This document shows, piece after piece, positions 9,161 to 18,263 of a stretch of 64,000 nt of DNA. Each line of letters starts with the position of its first letter. Within the stretch, counting starts at the first letter, position 1. The notes below the pieces were generated by a model. That model was not told where the DNA came from. It made no database searches and saw only the letters and a list, made by a program, of their open reading frames with translations. Made by a program: the position numbers and the translations under genes. Origin of the DNA: Candidatus Fermentibacterota bacterium (GTDB taxonomy: Bacteria > JAFGKV01). The stretch lies in the NCBI GenBank assembly GCA_016928395.1, contig JAFGKV010000114.1:28181-92180 (forward strand). The letters are read 5' to 3'.

Positions 9161-10587
9161 TAGGCTCCCTCCTGCCCGTAGGGCCGTTTGAGGCTCCATC
9201 CTAATCCGATCGCCACCATCGTGCGAGGACGCGCGGTGAGGCTGAACCCCCACCCACTGGATCCTCGAGCTATCGCTTCCCAACCCCCTCCCAGAGGCAT
9301 CGCCACATCCAGCGTGACACCGCCTGATGCCGGGAGTGAAGCGTCCCACCCATGCAGTCCTGTTTCTCCTTCCACCGTTGCCCGGAGCCGGGGACGCTGC
9401 CCGCGGGCAGCAGACACCCACCACTCCATTTCCGGAATGAGGGGCCACTGCGCCGAGTACGGCAGAGAGCCAGCCCGGGTGGTGACCTCCAGTCCATCCA
9501 ACGCCACGCCGCCACTGATCCGCCCTCGCGAGTCATGCCACGACACGGCCAGGCTTACCTTGAAGCCTTCTCCGGCCAGCGATTCCGTTACCCAGAGGTC
9601 GTCAACTTCCCGCCAGGCAGGCGCATGGCCAATGTGTCGATCCTGGAGAGTCCCAACGACGGTCATCCGGGGCGACGCCCGAACAGCCACGGTCGCGTCC
9701 ACACTCCAATCCGTCACACACGCATGGCCAGAGGTCGTGGGATGGGCTGCGGGGAAGGCCTCACGCAGCGAGGTCTCATCGAGAAACGAGAGTGTCCGCT
9801 CTGCCGAAATCGCCCACGCGGTGCGTCCCAACGAGAGGGGACCGAGGCGAGTGGATGCCTCCATGATCAGGCGAGTCGTGTCACCATCGTCAACCATCAT
9901 GGGACCGGCGCTGACCATGATCCGGGGACTCTCGTGGCACCAACGCACCATGCCGCCCGCGACATGATCCCCCCCCGTCACCTCGAAGGGAAGATGCACT
10001 CCCGGCACATGGCCGGATACCCAGGCCTGACCATGGAAGGTGCTCTTCTCCCCCTCCCAGCCGCTCCCCGAGACCATGGCCCGGGTATGGTACAGGCCCA
10101 ACGGGACCTCAGCCCAGAGACGTCCATGGACCCAGCCCGGTGCGACCTCGATCTCGTCCAGCCGATCAGCCCAGTGCTGCACCCTTAGTCCCACGGACCC
10201 CCACGCGCCCGCCGTCAGAGCGCCGGCGCGCATGCCCCGGCGCTCCAGACGCCCCGCATCGAAACTCCAGAGCCGGGCCGCCACCCCGCCGCCGGCTTCT
10301 CCGAGACCGGCCGTAATCACTCCCGCGTACACGGGACCGGCGGCCGCGGACAGGCTGAATCCTACCGGGGGAGGCCGGTGAAGCGGCCGGACCGGGGCCT
10401 CCCGGTGCGAATCGCCCATCTCCGGCCTCGGCAACTGAATCGGGGGGATTGCCCGAGGAAGCAGCGGGGCAGACCAGAACTCCCTCTGGGGAAGATCAAG
10501 CTGTGGGGAGCCCTTCACCACCAGATGGGGCAGGTCTAGCTCGCCGGCCGCCATGACGAAGATCAGGCCGGCGACAAGGCTGCTCAC
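9160..10587 (-). CDS. uncharacterised secreted protein, possible outer-membrane barrel
   Basis: 475 aa with an N-terminal signal (MSSLVAGLIFVMAAGEL) and a Pro-rich stretch to about residue 75. The rest is Gly-, Trp- and aromatic-rich, with short alternating segments (VGLRVQHW, HGRLWAEVPLGLYH, FKVSLAVSWHD, WEAIARGSSGWGFSLTARP) of the kind seen in outer-membrane beta-barrels. No known family is recognised. GTG overlaps the stop of the TPR gene (GTGA), and its stop shares a base with the exbB start, so it is made together with the TPR protein and ExbBD. It could be the outer-membrane client of the TonB system, which is inference from position only. Confidence 0.6.
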   Translation of the reverse strand: MSSLVAGLIFVMAAGELDLPHLVVKGSPQLDLPQREFWSAPLLPRAIPPIQLPRPEMGDSHREAPVRPLHRPPPVGFSLSAAAGPVYAGVITAGLGEAGGGVAARLWSFDAGRLERRGMRAGALTAGAWGSVGLRVQHWADRLDEIEVAPGWVHGRLWAEVPLGLYHTRAMVSGSGWEGEKSTFHGQAWVSGHVPGVHLPFEVTGGDHVAGGMVRWCHESPRIMVSAGPMMVDDGDTTRLIMEASTRLGPLSLGRTAWAISAERTLSFLDETSLREAFPAAHPTTSGHACVTDWSVDATVAVRASPRMTVVGTLQDRHIGHAPAWREVDDLWVTESLAGEGFKVSLAVSWHDSRGRISGGVALDGLEVTTRAGSLPYSAQWPLIPEMEWWVSAARGQRPRLRATVEGETGLHGWDASLPASGGVTLDVAMPLGGGWEAIARGSSGWGFSLTARPRTMVAIGLGWSLKRPYGQEGA

Positions 10588-13430
10588 GGGCCGGCTCCAA
10601 CGCCTTCGCCCGCCAATCGCCGCGCAGCCTCATTGGCTGGAGCCGCCAACGAATCCTGAGGGGAGAGGTAGGCCAGCCGGAGATAGAGCCTGCGTGCTTC
10701 ACTGATGCTGCCCAAGGCTTCCTGAACCCGCGCGGCAATCCAGTAGACCCGTGGGGAGGGCCCGGTCGAGCGTTCAAGAAGCGGCGAAAGCCATGCCCAA
10801 GCGCTGTCGGCGCGGTCGGCGGCCAAATGCGTCTCCGCCCCGGCCAGGACTGCCTTGTCGCGCCACTCCACGCCGCCGGTGCTGGCCAGTGTCGCCCAGA
10901 CGGCAATGGCCGAATCGGAGGAATCTTCAAGGGCGAAGCCCAGTTCATACCGTGCGGCGTCTCCCAGCTCGCTGCCTGGATAGAGGGCCAACATCTCTCG
11001 CAATAGCCTCGCCGCGGTAGCGGAATCCCGGGGGCGGGAGAGCCGCGCAGCCTCGTAGAGCCCCTCTGCGGCTTCGCGGGCATCGGGCCAAAGGCGAGCC
11101 AAGGACTCAAATGCCTCCTGCGCCTCGTCCACCCGCCCGGAACGGGCAAGACTCCACGCGGCACGCAGATCTGCCCAAGGCGTGCCAAGACTTCGATACA
11201 AGGGCAATGCATCCTCGTATCGATTGAGCCCGAAAAGAAGGTCTGCCTTTGCCTGGATCAGCCCGCTCCTCCTGCTCTCGTCCTGCGCCCGATTCAGCAG
11301 GGTATCACAGAGGATGATGGCCTGCCCGGCATCCGACGACTGCAATTCCGCCCACAACGCTCCCTGGACGGCATGGGCCCACAGGTCAGAGTCAGGATAG
11401 CCTTGAACCAAGGAGAGATACGTGGTACGGGCAGTAGCATACTCACCACGGTTATACTGACAATCTCCGATCCGATAGAGGGCATTGTCCCGCACTGTAC
11501 GATCCCGTTGAAGGGCGACTACCCGTCGGTATTCGACCTCCGCCTCGTCGAATCTGCCGGCGCGGAAGAGGGCCTCAGCCTTCTCGAACAGCGCATTGTC
11601 GGCAATGTCTTCGGTGGGCGATGCATGGAATAGCCTGTCCAGCGTGGCAATAGCCTCATCAGTCTCACCGGCCAGCGACAGGGCCCGCCCCAGCCCCAAC
11701 AAGGCTTCATCACCAATCTCGCGGCGGGCAACAATCTGGGTCGCCGCCCGGTACGATGCTGCGGCCTCGCGGTAGAGTTCCTGGGCCATGAGCACGTCCC
11801 CCGCGCGAAGAGTTGCCCTGGCAGCAGTCTCTGATCGCGGGTCGGCCGCCGCGGCTTCCCTGAAGCCCGCCAAAGCGTCGTCGTTCTTCCCCATGGAAAG
11901 AGAGGCCCATGCCCTGCCGAAGGCTGCGTCAGCCCGCTCCCGAGCCGTCGGCATGCCCGGAAGCGCCTCCCGATAGGCGGCCTCCGCCTCGGACCACCTC
12001 CCCTGACGGGCAATGGCCTCAGCTTTCCAGAATGCAATCCTGGCCGCAAGGCTGTCGTTCACCGACCCGCTGAAGGCACCGGCCAGACGCTCCACCCGAT
12101 CCCATGACTCGGCACGATAAGCGGCAACCAGGGCCCGATATCCTAGATCGTGCGCCAGGTCTCCTTGCGCACGATCACGGGCATCGAGGAAGTACTCAGA
12201 TGCATCGCTCCACCGGCCCTCGGCCGCCGAGATCTCAGCATAGAGAGCAAACGCCTCCACGCTGTCTCCGCGGCTGTGCAGGCGGGCCAAACCCCGGTCA
12301 AGGGTCTGCCTCGCCTCCCCCAGCCGGTTAAGATCGCGCTGGAGGCTCGCCCGAAGGAGAATGGCCCTGGCCAGCAGCGTCCGGTCGCTGATCCCGGCAG
12401 TTTCCACCGCCAGGAGCGAATCACCCGCCCCGGGCCGATCTGTCCTCTGAAGTGCGCTGGCCAGCAGGACTGCTGCCTCGCCCCGCTCGCTGCCCTCAAG
12501 CGTGCGCATGGCGCCTGAAAGCAACGCCGACGCCTCTTTGGGCCGGTCTTCCTCCATGTACATCCACCCCAGCAGCCTCACCGATTCAAGCCCGCGCTCG
12601 GCGAGAACCGCGATGGCCTCATCGTGCCGGCCCTGATCCCAGATGCTGCGCGCCTTGAGTTCCCGCACCACTCGCGAATCCGCTCGTTCTGGCCAGCGCC
12701 GCGCCAGTGTCTGGAGGGTTACCTCGGTATCCGCGGGACGCTCCGTCTCCACCAATAGCCTCGCCAGGGACACTATGTCATCAGGCCGTGCATCGGGGCT
12801 GGCTACCAGCCTCGTCAAGACGTCTCTGGCCTGCTCGTCGCGCCCCATGCGCTGCAGGGCCTCGGCCTGGCGTCGCAGTGCCCATCCGTGGAGATCACCG
12901 GCGGGAAGCTTCTGGGTTGCCTGGCTCAGGAGTTCCGCGGCGCGGGGAAACGCATCTCGCCTGAATGCCGCCTCGCCGGCCCAGTAGATAGCCTCACCTG
13001 CTCCATGAGAGGCCTCGGCGGCAGCCCGAAGATACAGGCTCTCGGCTTGAACGAACGAGCCCAGCTCGAACAGCGTCGCAGCGAGACGGAGGAGGGCTTC
13101 ACCTGTCCATGGTGAGACCGGATGCGTGGCAATAAAGGATTCCAGACGTGTGCGAGCGCGTACCCATTCACCCAGTTGCACCCAGCAGTCTGCCGCCAGA
13201 AAGGCGGCTTCCTCGGCATCGGGATGTGATCGACGCTGAGCGACGAAGCGTTCGAGTTCATCAGCAGCCAGACGGTACTCGCCCTGGGAGTAAAGGTGCC
13301 GGGCGAAGTCAAGATCGAGCCGGGCACCGGCATCGGGTTGCGCGCGTAGTGGTGACACCGATGGCATGAGGACCACGAGGAGCCCGACAGCCCCGATGAC
13401 CGCACCGCGGGGATGAAAACGCCGCATCAT
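10584..13430 (-). CDS. large periplasmic TPR-repeat protein
   Basis: 948 aa. It has an N-terminal signal (AVIGAVGLLVVLMPSVSPLRA), then nearly continuous tetratricopeptide repeats to the C terminus. Examples are FARHLYSQGEYRLAADELER, ALFEKAEALFRAGRFDEAEV, ALYRIGDCQYNRGEYATART and AWSLARSGRVDEAQEAFESL. Such long periplasmic TPR solenoids scaffold envelope complexes; YbgF/CpoB beside Tol-Pal is a small relative in role. The ATG at 13430 overlaps the previous stop (ATGA); the open frame extends further upstream but that part reads through the preceding gene. It is tightly coupled to the ExbBD-TonB genes. Its binding partner is unknown. Confidence 0.8.
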   Translation of the reverse strand: MMRRFHPRGAVIGAVGLLVVLMPSVSPLRAQPDAGARLDLDFARHLYSQGEYRLAADELERFVAQRRSHPDAEEAAFLAADCWVQLGEWVRARTRLESFIATHPVSPWTGEALLRLAATLFELGSFVQAESLYLRAAAEASHGAGEAIYWAGEAAFRRDAFPRAAELLSQATQKLPAGDLHGWALRRQAEALQRMGRDEQARDVLTRLVASPDARPDDIVSLARLLVETERPADTEVTLQTLARRWPERADSRVVRELKARSIWDQGRHDEAIAVLAERGLESVRLLGWMYMEEDRPKEASALLSGAMRTLEGSERGEAAVLLASALQRTDRPGAGDSLLAVETAGISDRTLLARAILLRASLQRDLNRLGEARQTLDRGLARLHSRGDSVEAFALYAEISAAEGRWSDASEYFLDARDRAQGDLAHDLGYRALVAAYRAESWDRVERLAGAFSGSVNDSLAARIAFWKAEAIARQGRWSEAEAAYREALPGMPTARERADAAFGRAWASLSMGKNDDALAGFREAAAADPRSETAARATLRAGDVLMAQELYREAAASYRAATQIVARREIGDEALLGLGRALSLAGETDEAIATLDRLFHASPTEDIADNALFEKAEALFRAGRFDEAEVEYRRVVALQRDRTVRDNALYRIGDCQYNRGEYATARTTYLSLVQGYPDSDLWAHAVQGALWAELQSSDAGQAIILCDTLLNRAQDESRRSGLIQAKADLLFGLNRYEDALPLYRSLGTPWADLRAAWSLARSGRVDEAQEAFESLARLWPDAREAAEGLYEAARLSRPRDSATAARLLREMLALYPGSELGDAARYELGFALEDSSDSAIAVWATLASTGGVEWRDKAVLAGAETHLAADRADSAWAWLSPLLERSTGPSPRVYWIAARVQEALGSISEARRLYLRLAYLSPQDSLAAPANEAARRLAGEGVGAGP

Positions 13431-14032
13431 TCGCTCGTGACAAAGAAGAGGGCCAGCAACGTGCCTACCACGCCGGCGACCACCATGGGCGCCACCACAC
13501 CTGGCGACGTAGGCACTGCTGCCGAAGGTGTGAAAACAGGATCGGACAACCCTGCCAATTCGACGGCCGGTGTCCACTCCTGCCGGCGGTCCACGGCCCT
13601 GGTGCTGGCAATCACGTCGCCGCCCGGCCCGAGCAGCCGCGCCACCAGACTACACGACCCATCGCGCAGAACCCAGGGTTTCATCATGATCCCCCGTCGG
13701 TCAACTTTCCGATGGCGAACCCCCAACTCCACGATGCGCACGTGGAGTGTGTGGGTCGTGGAGTCACGTCCACTCTCCCGCAGCGCAAATCCGCGACCCA
13801 GCAGCTCGCCCTCCAGCAATGAACGCACAAGCCATGCGCCTTCGCCCCCGCCCGTCATCTCAAGACTGAGGCCTTCTTGTGGGTACGCCTTACATAGTGC
13901 GGTCACGCTGTCCACCGCGACGGCAGCCGCCCTGCTCACCATCTCGAGATCGGTAGGCTGCGGACGAAGCTGGGCAGAACCGGATGCGCAGGCCAGGAAC
14001 CCCAACCCGACCAAGGCGAGGTAGCGCCTCAC
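13427..14032 (-). CDS. secreted or lipoprotein-like protein with C-terminal membrane segment
   Basis: 201 aa, family not recognised. It begins with a signal-like segment (RRYLALVGLGFLACASG); the FLAC could be a weak lipobox. The middle has an alpha/beta look (EGAWLVRSLLEGELLGRGFAL, then HTLHVRIVELGVRH), which resembles small outer-membrane assembly or LPS-type accessory lipoproteins, but I cannot assign it. The C terminus is a hydrophobic helix (VVAPMVVAGVVGTLLALFFV) ending within four residues, a tail-anchor arrangement. It starts with GTG overlapping the lipoprotein stop and ends overlapping the TPR start. Confidence 0.65.
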   Translation of the reverse strand: MRRYLALVGLGFLACASGSAQLRPQPTDLEMVSRAAAVAVDSVTALCKAYPQEGLSLEMTGGGEGAWLVRSLLEGELLGRGFALRESGRDSTTHTLHVRIVELGVRHRKVDRRGIMMKPWVLRDGSCSLVARLLGPGGDVIASTRAVDRRQEWTPAVELAGLSDPVFTPSAAVPTSPGVVAPMVVAGVVGTLLALFFVTSE

Positions 14033-14547
14033 GGCTCCTGCTCCAGATCATACAAGTCGGTAATACGGAAGCGATCGTCGGCGCACCTCGTAATCACAAA
14101 CTCCGCCCAGAAGTAGCCGACGCCTTTCTCGAAAAGCTGGTCGGCGGTCTCCCAGACGAGTAGATCGCACTCTCGGTACAAACGCCACGTCTCCGGATCG
14201 TCGCTGATTCTGGTCGCATAGTCTCCCACCATGGTCAGCTCGATGTGATCCATGGTGCTGAACATCTTGCGGTGCATCCGCTCCTCCTCCACCTTGCCCC
14301 AGGAAGGCGCCGGCCAGATGTCGTTCACGTCGCGGGGGACCAGATGGAACTCAAAGGTGTCCACGAGGCATTCCAAGTAGCGGTCGATATCTTTGCGTTG
14401 ATAGGCGTTGGCCAGTTGCACGACGACGCCTGCAGGGGTTGCCAGCAAATCCTGGGGGTCACCATCATCCTTGTCCGGGTCAAAGATGCAACCGGCAAGG
14501 CATAGGGCCGCCACCGGCAGGATCACGCCCACTTTCCATCTGGTCAT
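14029..14547 (-). CDS. lipoprotein, possible NTF2/SnoaL-like fold
   Basis: 172 aa. It has a clear lipobox, LCLAGC, about 20 residues from the start, followed by Asp-rich residues. The mature part (ATPAGVVVQLANAYQRKDIDRYLECL, shown here as separate strings: VVVQLANAYQ, RKDIDRYLEC; then GVGYFWAEFVIT near the end) resembles the helix-strand pattern of NTF2-like domains, although no active-site residues are seen. The start overlaps the ClpX-like stop by ATGA. It is probably an outer-membrane or inner-membrane anchored accessory of the operon's envelope complex. The fold call is tentative. Confidence 0.65.
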   Translation of the reverse strand: MTRWKVGVILPVAALCLAGCIFDPDKDDGDPQDLLATPAGVVVQLANAYQRKDIDRYLECLVDTFEFHLVPRDVNDIWPAPSWGKVEEERMHRKMFSTMDHIELTMVGDYATRISDDPETWRLYRECDLLVWETADQLFEKGVGYFWAEFVITRCADDRFRITDLYDLEQEP

Positions 14548-16142
14548 GGCTCCTCCTTATCCTCTGAGTTACCCGCGGACTTCGACCGGTTTGAACCCGT
14601 AGGCAGCGGGGGTTCACGGTGGGCATACGTGGTCTTGATCATCGCATCAAGGTAGGCACGGGGATCTTTGCATGCCGCGAGGCCAAGTCGCAGGCTCCTC
14701 TTACCCGCCAACTGCAGGCCGTACTCCAAGTCCGCGAACCGCTCCTGGCAGAATGCCTTGACATCCTGACCATCCTGCGTTGCGCGGTCAATGATCCAGC
14801 GACGAGCCGGGGGAGTAATATCGATTCGGATCCCGGTGCGTTCCCGAAACTGGCTCGCAAAGACCTCAAGCAGCCCTTTCACCAGCACCTGCCGAAGATC
14901 TCCCTCGGGATCAAGAACTGTGTCCTTCGTCACCACGACCCGGGGAATTCCGGAACCGGGGATTCCATGCTCGAAGGGCAGTAGGCATCGCTCCAGAATC
15001 GACTTCAGGCCCCGAGCGCCAGTCCCCTCGGCGGACGCACGATGGGCGATCTCCCGGTATGCATCATCGGCAAACTCCAGGGTTACCCCATAGGATGCGA
15101 AGTCCCGTATCTTGCCTTGCGTGAGTGGGCTCAGCGGAGTCCTGAGGATCTCCAGGAGCTTATCTTCATCCAACGGGTGGAACACCACGACGATGGGAAG
15201 CCTGCCGATGAACTCCGGTTCAAACCCGTACGCGATAAGGTCTTCAGAGCGAACCTGGGAGAGAATCCAAAACGGATTCTCAAACTTCGCCTCTTCAGTA
15301 GACTCGAAGCCGATGACCCGTTTGCGCAGGCGACGGCGTATGATATCGTCCAGCCCGACAAACGCACCGCTCATGATGAAGAGTATGTTGCGGGTGTTAA
15401 TCTTCTTCCGGTGTACGCGGCCCGTGCGCTGGGCCTCCATCATCGCCTCCATCTGACTGGCCAGATCGAATGGCGCCCGCAGATCGACTTCCGTCTCCTC
15501 CATGAGCTTCAGCAGGTTCCGCTGCACACCCGTACGGGACACATCCGGTCCCTGTGTGACACCACTGGCCGCGATTTTGTCGATTTCGTCAAGATAGATG
15601 ATCCCATGCTCCGCCAGAGAAACCATACCGTTGGCCTGGTGGGCCAGATCCCGGACCAACTGCTCGACATCGCCACCCACGTACCCGGTCTCGCTGAACT
15701 TGGTGGCGTCACCCTTGACGAACGGCACCCCCAGTTCTTCGGCAATCAGCCTGACGATGTAGGTCTTGCCCACACCCGTCGGGCCGATCATGAGCATATT
15801 CGCCTTCACCTCCCCCACGAGACGCCGCTCAGCAGAGGCCGATTCCCAGGCTACCCTGTGAAAATGCGTACAGACCTTCGTTGCCATGGCCCTGGTAGCC
15901 TCGCCCTGCCCGATGACGAACTGCCGGAGACTGCCTTCCAGGCCGGCAGGCAACACGTCGAACCGAATCCTCTGGGGTTCATCCTCCGGCTCCTCCGCCT
16001 TCGGTGGCGCCGGACGCGCCGCAGGCATCATGACCTTCACACCGTACTGGTCACCGATAAAGCCCTGCAGCTTCTCCTGGAGTTTCTCCAGGACACGCTC
16101 GAAGCCCTCGGCACCCTCTTCCCTTGTCGTCTCGTCACTCAT
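14544..16142 (-). CDS. ClpX-like AAA+ unfoldase without zinc finger
   Basis: 532 aa, first gene of the envelope operon. It carries the ClpX AAA+ core: Walker A GPTGVGKT (120-127), pore loop GYVGGDVE, Walker B IIYLDEIDK, sensor 1 NILFIMSGAF, arginine region EFIGRLP, and sensor 2 GARGLKSI. An IGF tripeptide (RVIGFES) lies where ClpX has its ClpP-docking loop. It differs from true ClpX (about 420 aa): the N-terminal zinc-binding domain is replaced by a helical, Pro-rich stretch of about 60 residues, and there is a C-terminal extension of about 110 residues. ATG 16142 follows AGGAAGG. It probably unfolds or regulates operon proteins, with or without ClpP; no clpP is nearby. Confidence 0.85.
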   Translation of the reverse strand: MSDETTREEGAEGFERVLEKLQEKLQGFIGDQYGVKVMMPAARPAPPKAEEPEDEPQRIRFDVLPAGLEGSLRQFVIGQGEATRAMATKVCTHFHRVAWESASAERRLVGEVKANMLMIGPTGVGKTYIVRLIAEELGVPFVKGDATKFSETGYVGGDVEQLVRDLAHQANGMVSLAEHGIIYLDEIDKIAASGVTQGPDVSRTGVQRNLLKLMEETEVDLRAPFDLASQMEAMMEAQRTGRVHRKKINTRNILFIMSGAFVGLDDIIRRRLRKRVIGFESTEEAKFENPFWILSQVRSEDLIAYGFEPEFIGRLPIVVVFHPLDEDKLLEILRTPLSPLTQGKIRDFASYGVTLEFADDAYREIAHRASAEGTGARGLKSILERCLLPFEHGIPGSGIPRVVVTKDTVLDPEGDLRQVLVKGLLEVFASQFRERTGIRIDITPPARRWIIDRATQDGQDVKAFCQERFADLEYGLQLAGKRSLRLGLAACKDPRAYLDAMIKTTYAHREPPLPTGSNRSKSAGNSEDKEEP

Positions 16143-16651
16143 CTGCATCCTTCCTATGGCGAGCCCGTGGCATGGGCACAATCGTAGCGGCCGCACTCAG
16201 AAGGCATGCGTTCTCCACCCGAGACGCTGCGATGCGTGCCACGCCCGCCTGTTCCTGCCCAGGCCCACGTTCTCAATCTGCCTACCCATTGTCAGGCCAA
16301 GCGGTTCCGTGGCATGCGCCCTGGGAGGGAAGGGCCTTCGGATGGCAGGTTGCCCGCTTCACTGGCAGTCAGGGTCCGGGGACGCCGTCTCTCCTAGTTT
16401 CACTCACGGAATGCGGTATCACCGGGCCCGGCTCCTCTCCCGCGCCAGCGGCCGCGGCGTGAGGGCCACATCTAACACCAGCAGGTCATTCTCGTCAGCA
16501 TTACCGGCAGTTGGATTCGCTTCCGGGTGGCTTGACGGAGAGGCACCCGTTGCCCTGCTTGCGTGTCACGTACGAACTACCCTTGATGGAGGGTCATGGC
16601 ACCCTCGTCTGCGGGCATTCACGCCGGGCCTCAATGGAGTGGAGCGTTTCC
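16143..16651. promoter_or_regulatory. divergent intergenic region with operon promoter(s)
   Basis: About 509 nt between the start of the long minus-strand operon and the plus-strand secreted-protein gene, so it must hold promoters for both. A TTGACG hexamer stands at 16532-16537, but no convincing -10 follows at 17 nt. No RNA gene, repeat or conserved ORF is seen. Confidence 0.3.
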
Positions 16652-17722
16652 ATGAGATGCGCATTCGCAGCGATGAGTACTCTCCTTCTTGCCTTCGAAG
16701 CCTCGCCGGCCGATACACCGCTGGTGTACCGCAAGATGTGGGAGCCGAAGCAGCGGGCCTTTTCCTTTCTCGCACCTGACGGTTGGAAGGTCGAAGGAGG
16801 CATGTTCTACATCGACCCCATGCAGACGAATGGCCCGGGCAATACGATGGAACCAAAATGCGATATGCTGATCAAGAAGGACGATGTGGGAACCGTGATG
16901 CTTCACTGGGTCCCCAGCTACAACTACGCCGACCTCCGGGCGCCGCAATTCGCCATGGGAGCAGGGTACTTTCCATGGGGCTCATACTACCAGGGCATGC
17001 TGGTCAAGCCGCTGCCCACGGTGGACGAATTCCTTGAAGAGGTCTTCGCCTACTACCATCCGCAGGTCAGGGACGCGAAGACAGTGGATCGCAAGAGCCT
17101 CCCCGAGTTGATCGCCTACGAGCGGAAGGTCTACGAGCCCTCTGAGATACTCGCTCGTCAGATGGGATACCCCGGCGTCGGCATAGACGCGGGCATGCTC
17201 GTCAAGGAGTACTCTGAAAGCGGCGTCGGCTACACCGAGGCACTGGCCTGCGCCATCATCGACCTGCGCTGGACCGGGGCCATGTGGACAAATCAGTACA
17301 CCCTTCGGCTCCGTTCGCCCGCAACCGAAGCGGACCGGTGGCGCCCGGTGCTTGACCATATCAGACAATCCACCACGGTGAACCCCCAGTGGCTCGCCCA
17401 GGTGCAGCGAGCCGTAGCGCAGCGCGGGGAGAGCTGGAGGGAGACCCAACGCCATCTCAACAGGATCGACCAGGAGATATGGGAGCACCGAGCGCAGACC
17501 CATGCCGAGATCCGGCATGAGGACTACCTGTTCCTCAGCGGCCAGGAGGAGTATGTCAATCCGTTCACCAAAGAGGTTGAGCAGGACACGAATGCGTACA
17601 CATGCCGCTGGACCAATGGATCGGGCGACATGATCTACTCCGATGATGACCGGTATGACCCCAACAAGGTCCGCGAGTTGAACCATGTGGAATGGAAGCT
17701 GACCCCCGTGAGGCCTCGATAG
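16652..17722 (+). CDS. secreted protein of unknown function
   Basis: 356 aa. A signal peptide (MRCAFAAMSTLLLAFEASPAD) is followed by a domain beginning RAFSFLAPDGWKVEGGMFYI, similar in layout to small conserved secreted proteins whose signature phrase is 'F.F..P.GW...GG'. It has aromatic and acidic patches and a C-terminal region with EEYVNPFTKEVEQDTNAY, also seen in secreted hypothetical proteins. No catalytic motif is visible. ATG 16652 follows GGAG at a spacing of 7; longer readings add a sequence without signal character. The EamA gene starts ten bases after its stop, so the two are probably co-transcribed. Confidence 0.65.
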   Translation: MRCAFAAMSTLLLAFEASPADTPLVYRKMWEPKQRAFSFLAPDGWKVEGGMFYIDPMQTNGPGNTMEPKCDMLIKKDDVGTVMLHWVPSYNYADLRAPQFAMGAGYFPWGSYYQGMLVKPLPTVDEFLEEVFAYYHPQVRDAKTVDRKSLPELIAYERKVYEPSEILARQMGYPGVGIDAGMLVKEYSESGVGYTEALACAIIDLRWTGAMWTNQYTLRLRSPATEADRWRPVLDHIRQSTTVNPQWLAQVQRAVAQRGESWRETQRHLNRIDQEIWEHRAQTHAEIRHEDYLFLSGQEEYVNPFTKEVEQDTNAYTCRWTNGSGDMIYSDDDRYDPNKVRELNHVEWKLTPVRPR

Positions 17723-17731
17723 GAGGATGGC

Positions 17732-18157
17732 ATGAGACCCGAGTTCTTCGCTTTGCTGACCGCCATCGCCTGGGGAGTCGGCGGCTACTTCGAGAAGAAG
17801 GGACTGCACGCGGGGAACCTGTCGCCACAGGTCGGCATCACCCTGCGCACTGCCGTAGCTTTGGTGGTTCTGGGCTTCATCAGTGCGTCCCAGTGGAAGT
17901 CTCTTGCCCACGCCGGCACCAAAGCTCTAGTCCTGATGATCGTCGGAGGCGGGATCGTGGCGGGCAGCGTCGGCATGCTGTGCTTCTATGCCGCCATCAA
18001 GGGCGCACCCTTGAGCCGGGTCATGCCCATCGCCTTCACCTCTCCCCTCTTCGGGGCGCTGATGGGGTTCGCGCTGGGCGGCGAAGCATTCACCCTTCGG
18101 GCCGTCATGGGCATTGCCATGACCGTGGGAGGCATCGCGCTGCTGACGGCCCGATAG
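17732..18157 (+). CDS. half-size EamA (DMT-superfamily) membrane protein
   Basis: 141 aa with four hydrophobic helices and one EamA domain (LTAIAWGVGGYFEKKGL, MLCFYAAIKGAPLSRVMPIA, FTSPLFGALMGFALGGEAFT, GIAMTVGGIALLTAR). Full-length DMT transporters have two such domains and about 300 residues; the half-size type probably dimerises, as in EmrE-like exporters. The substrate cannot be told. The start follows a strong TAGGAGG. It is close behind the preceding secreted-protein gene and convergent with the beta-helix gene, with a cluster of inverted repeats between them. Confidence 0.8.
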   Translation: MRPEFFALLTAIAWGVGGYFEKKGLHAGNLSPQVGITLRTAVALVVLGFISASQWKSLAHAGTKALVLMIVGGGIVAGSVGMLCFYAAIKGAPLSRVMPIAFTSPLFGALMGFALGGEAFTLRAVMGIAMTVGGIALLTAR

Positions 18158-18197
18158 CGCACAGAAGCGCGTGCCAGGGCTGATGTCCATGCATCCG

Positions 18198-18223
18198 GGA
18201 CTATTCTACTAGTAGAATAGTCC
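18198..18223. repeat. 26-bp perfect palindrome (possible terminator or operator)
   Basis: Half-arm ggactattctact is followed by its exact reverse complement with no spacer, so as RNA it forms a stem with a CUAG tip. It lies 40 nt after the EamA stop, between convergent genes. Its AT-rich core stands out in GC-rich DNA. No T-tract follows on either strand. A bidirectional terminator, an operator or a mobile palindromic repeat are all possible. Confidence 0.6.
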
Positions 18224-18263
18224 TCCATCACGAGATTCCGGCTCACAACCGCAAGCAAAGCGC

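Noticed and set aside
15042-16187. 381-codon open frame on the plus strand
   Set aside because: It is antisense to the ClpX-like gene, which has clear motifs; the product has no family features.
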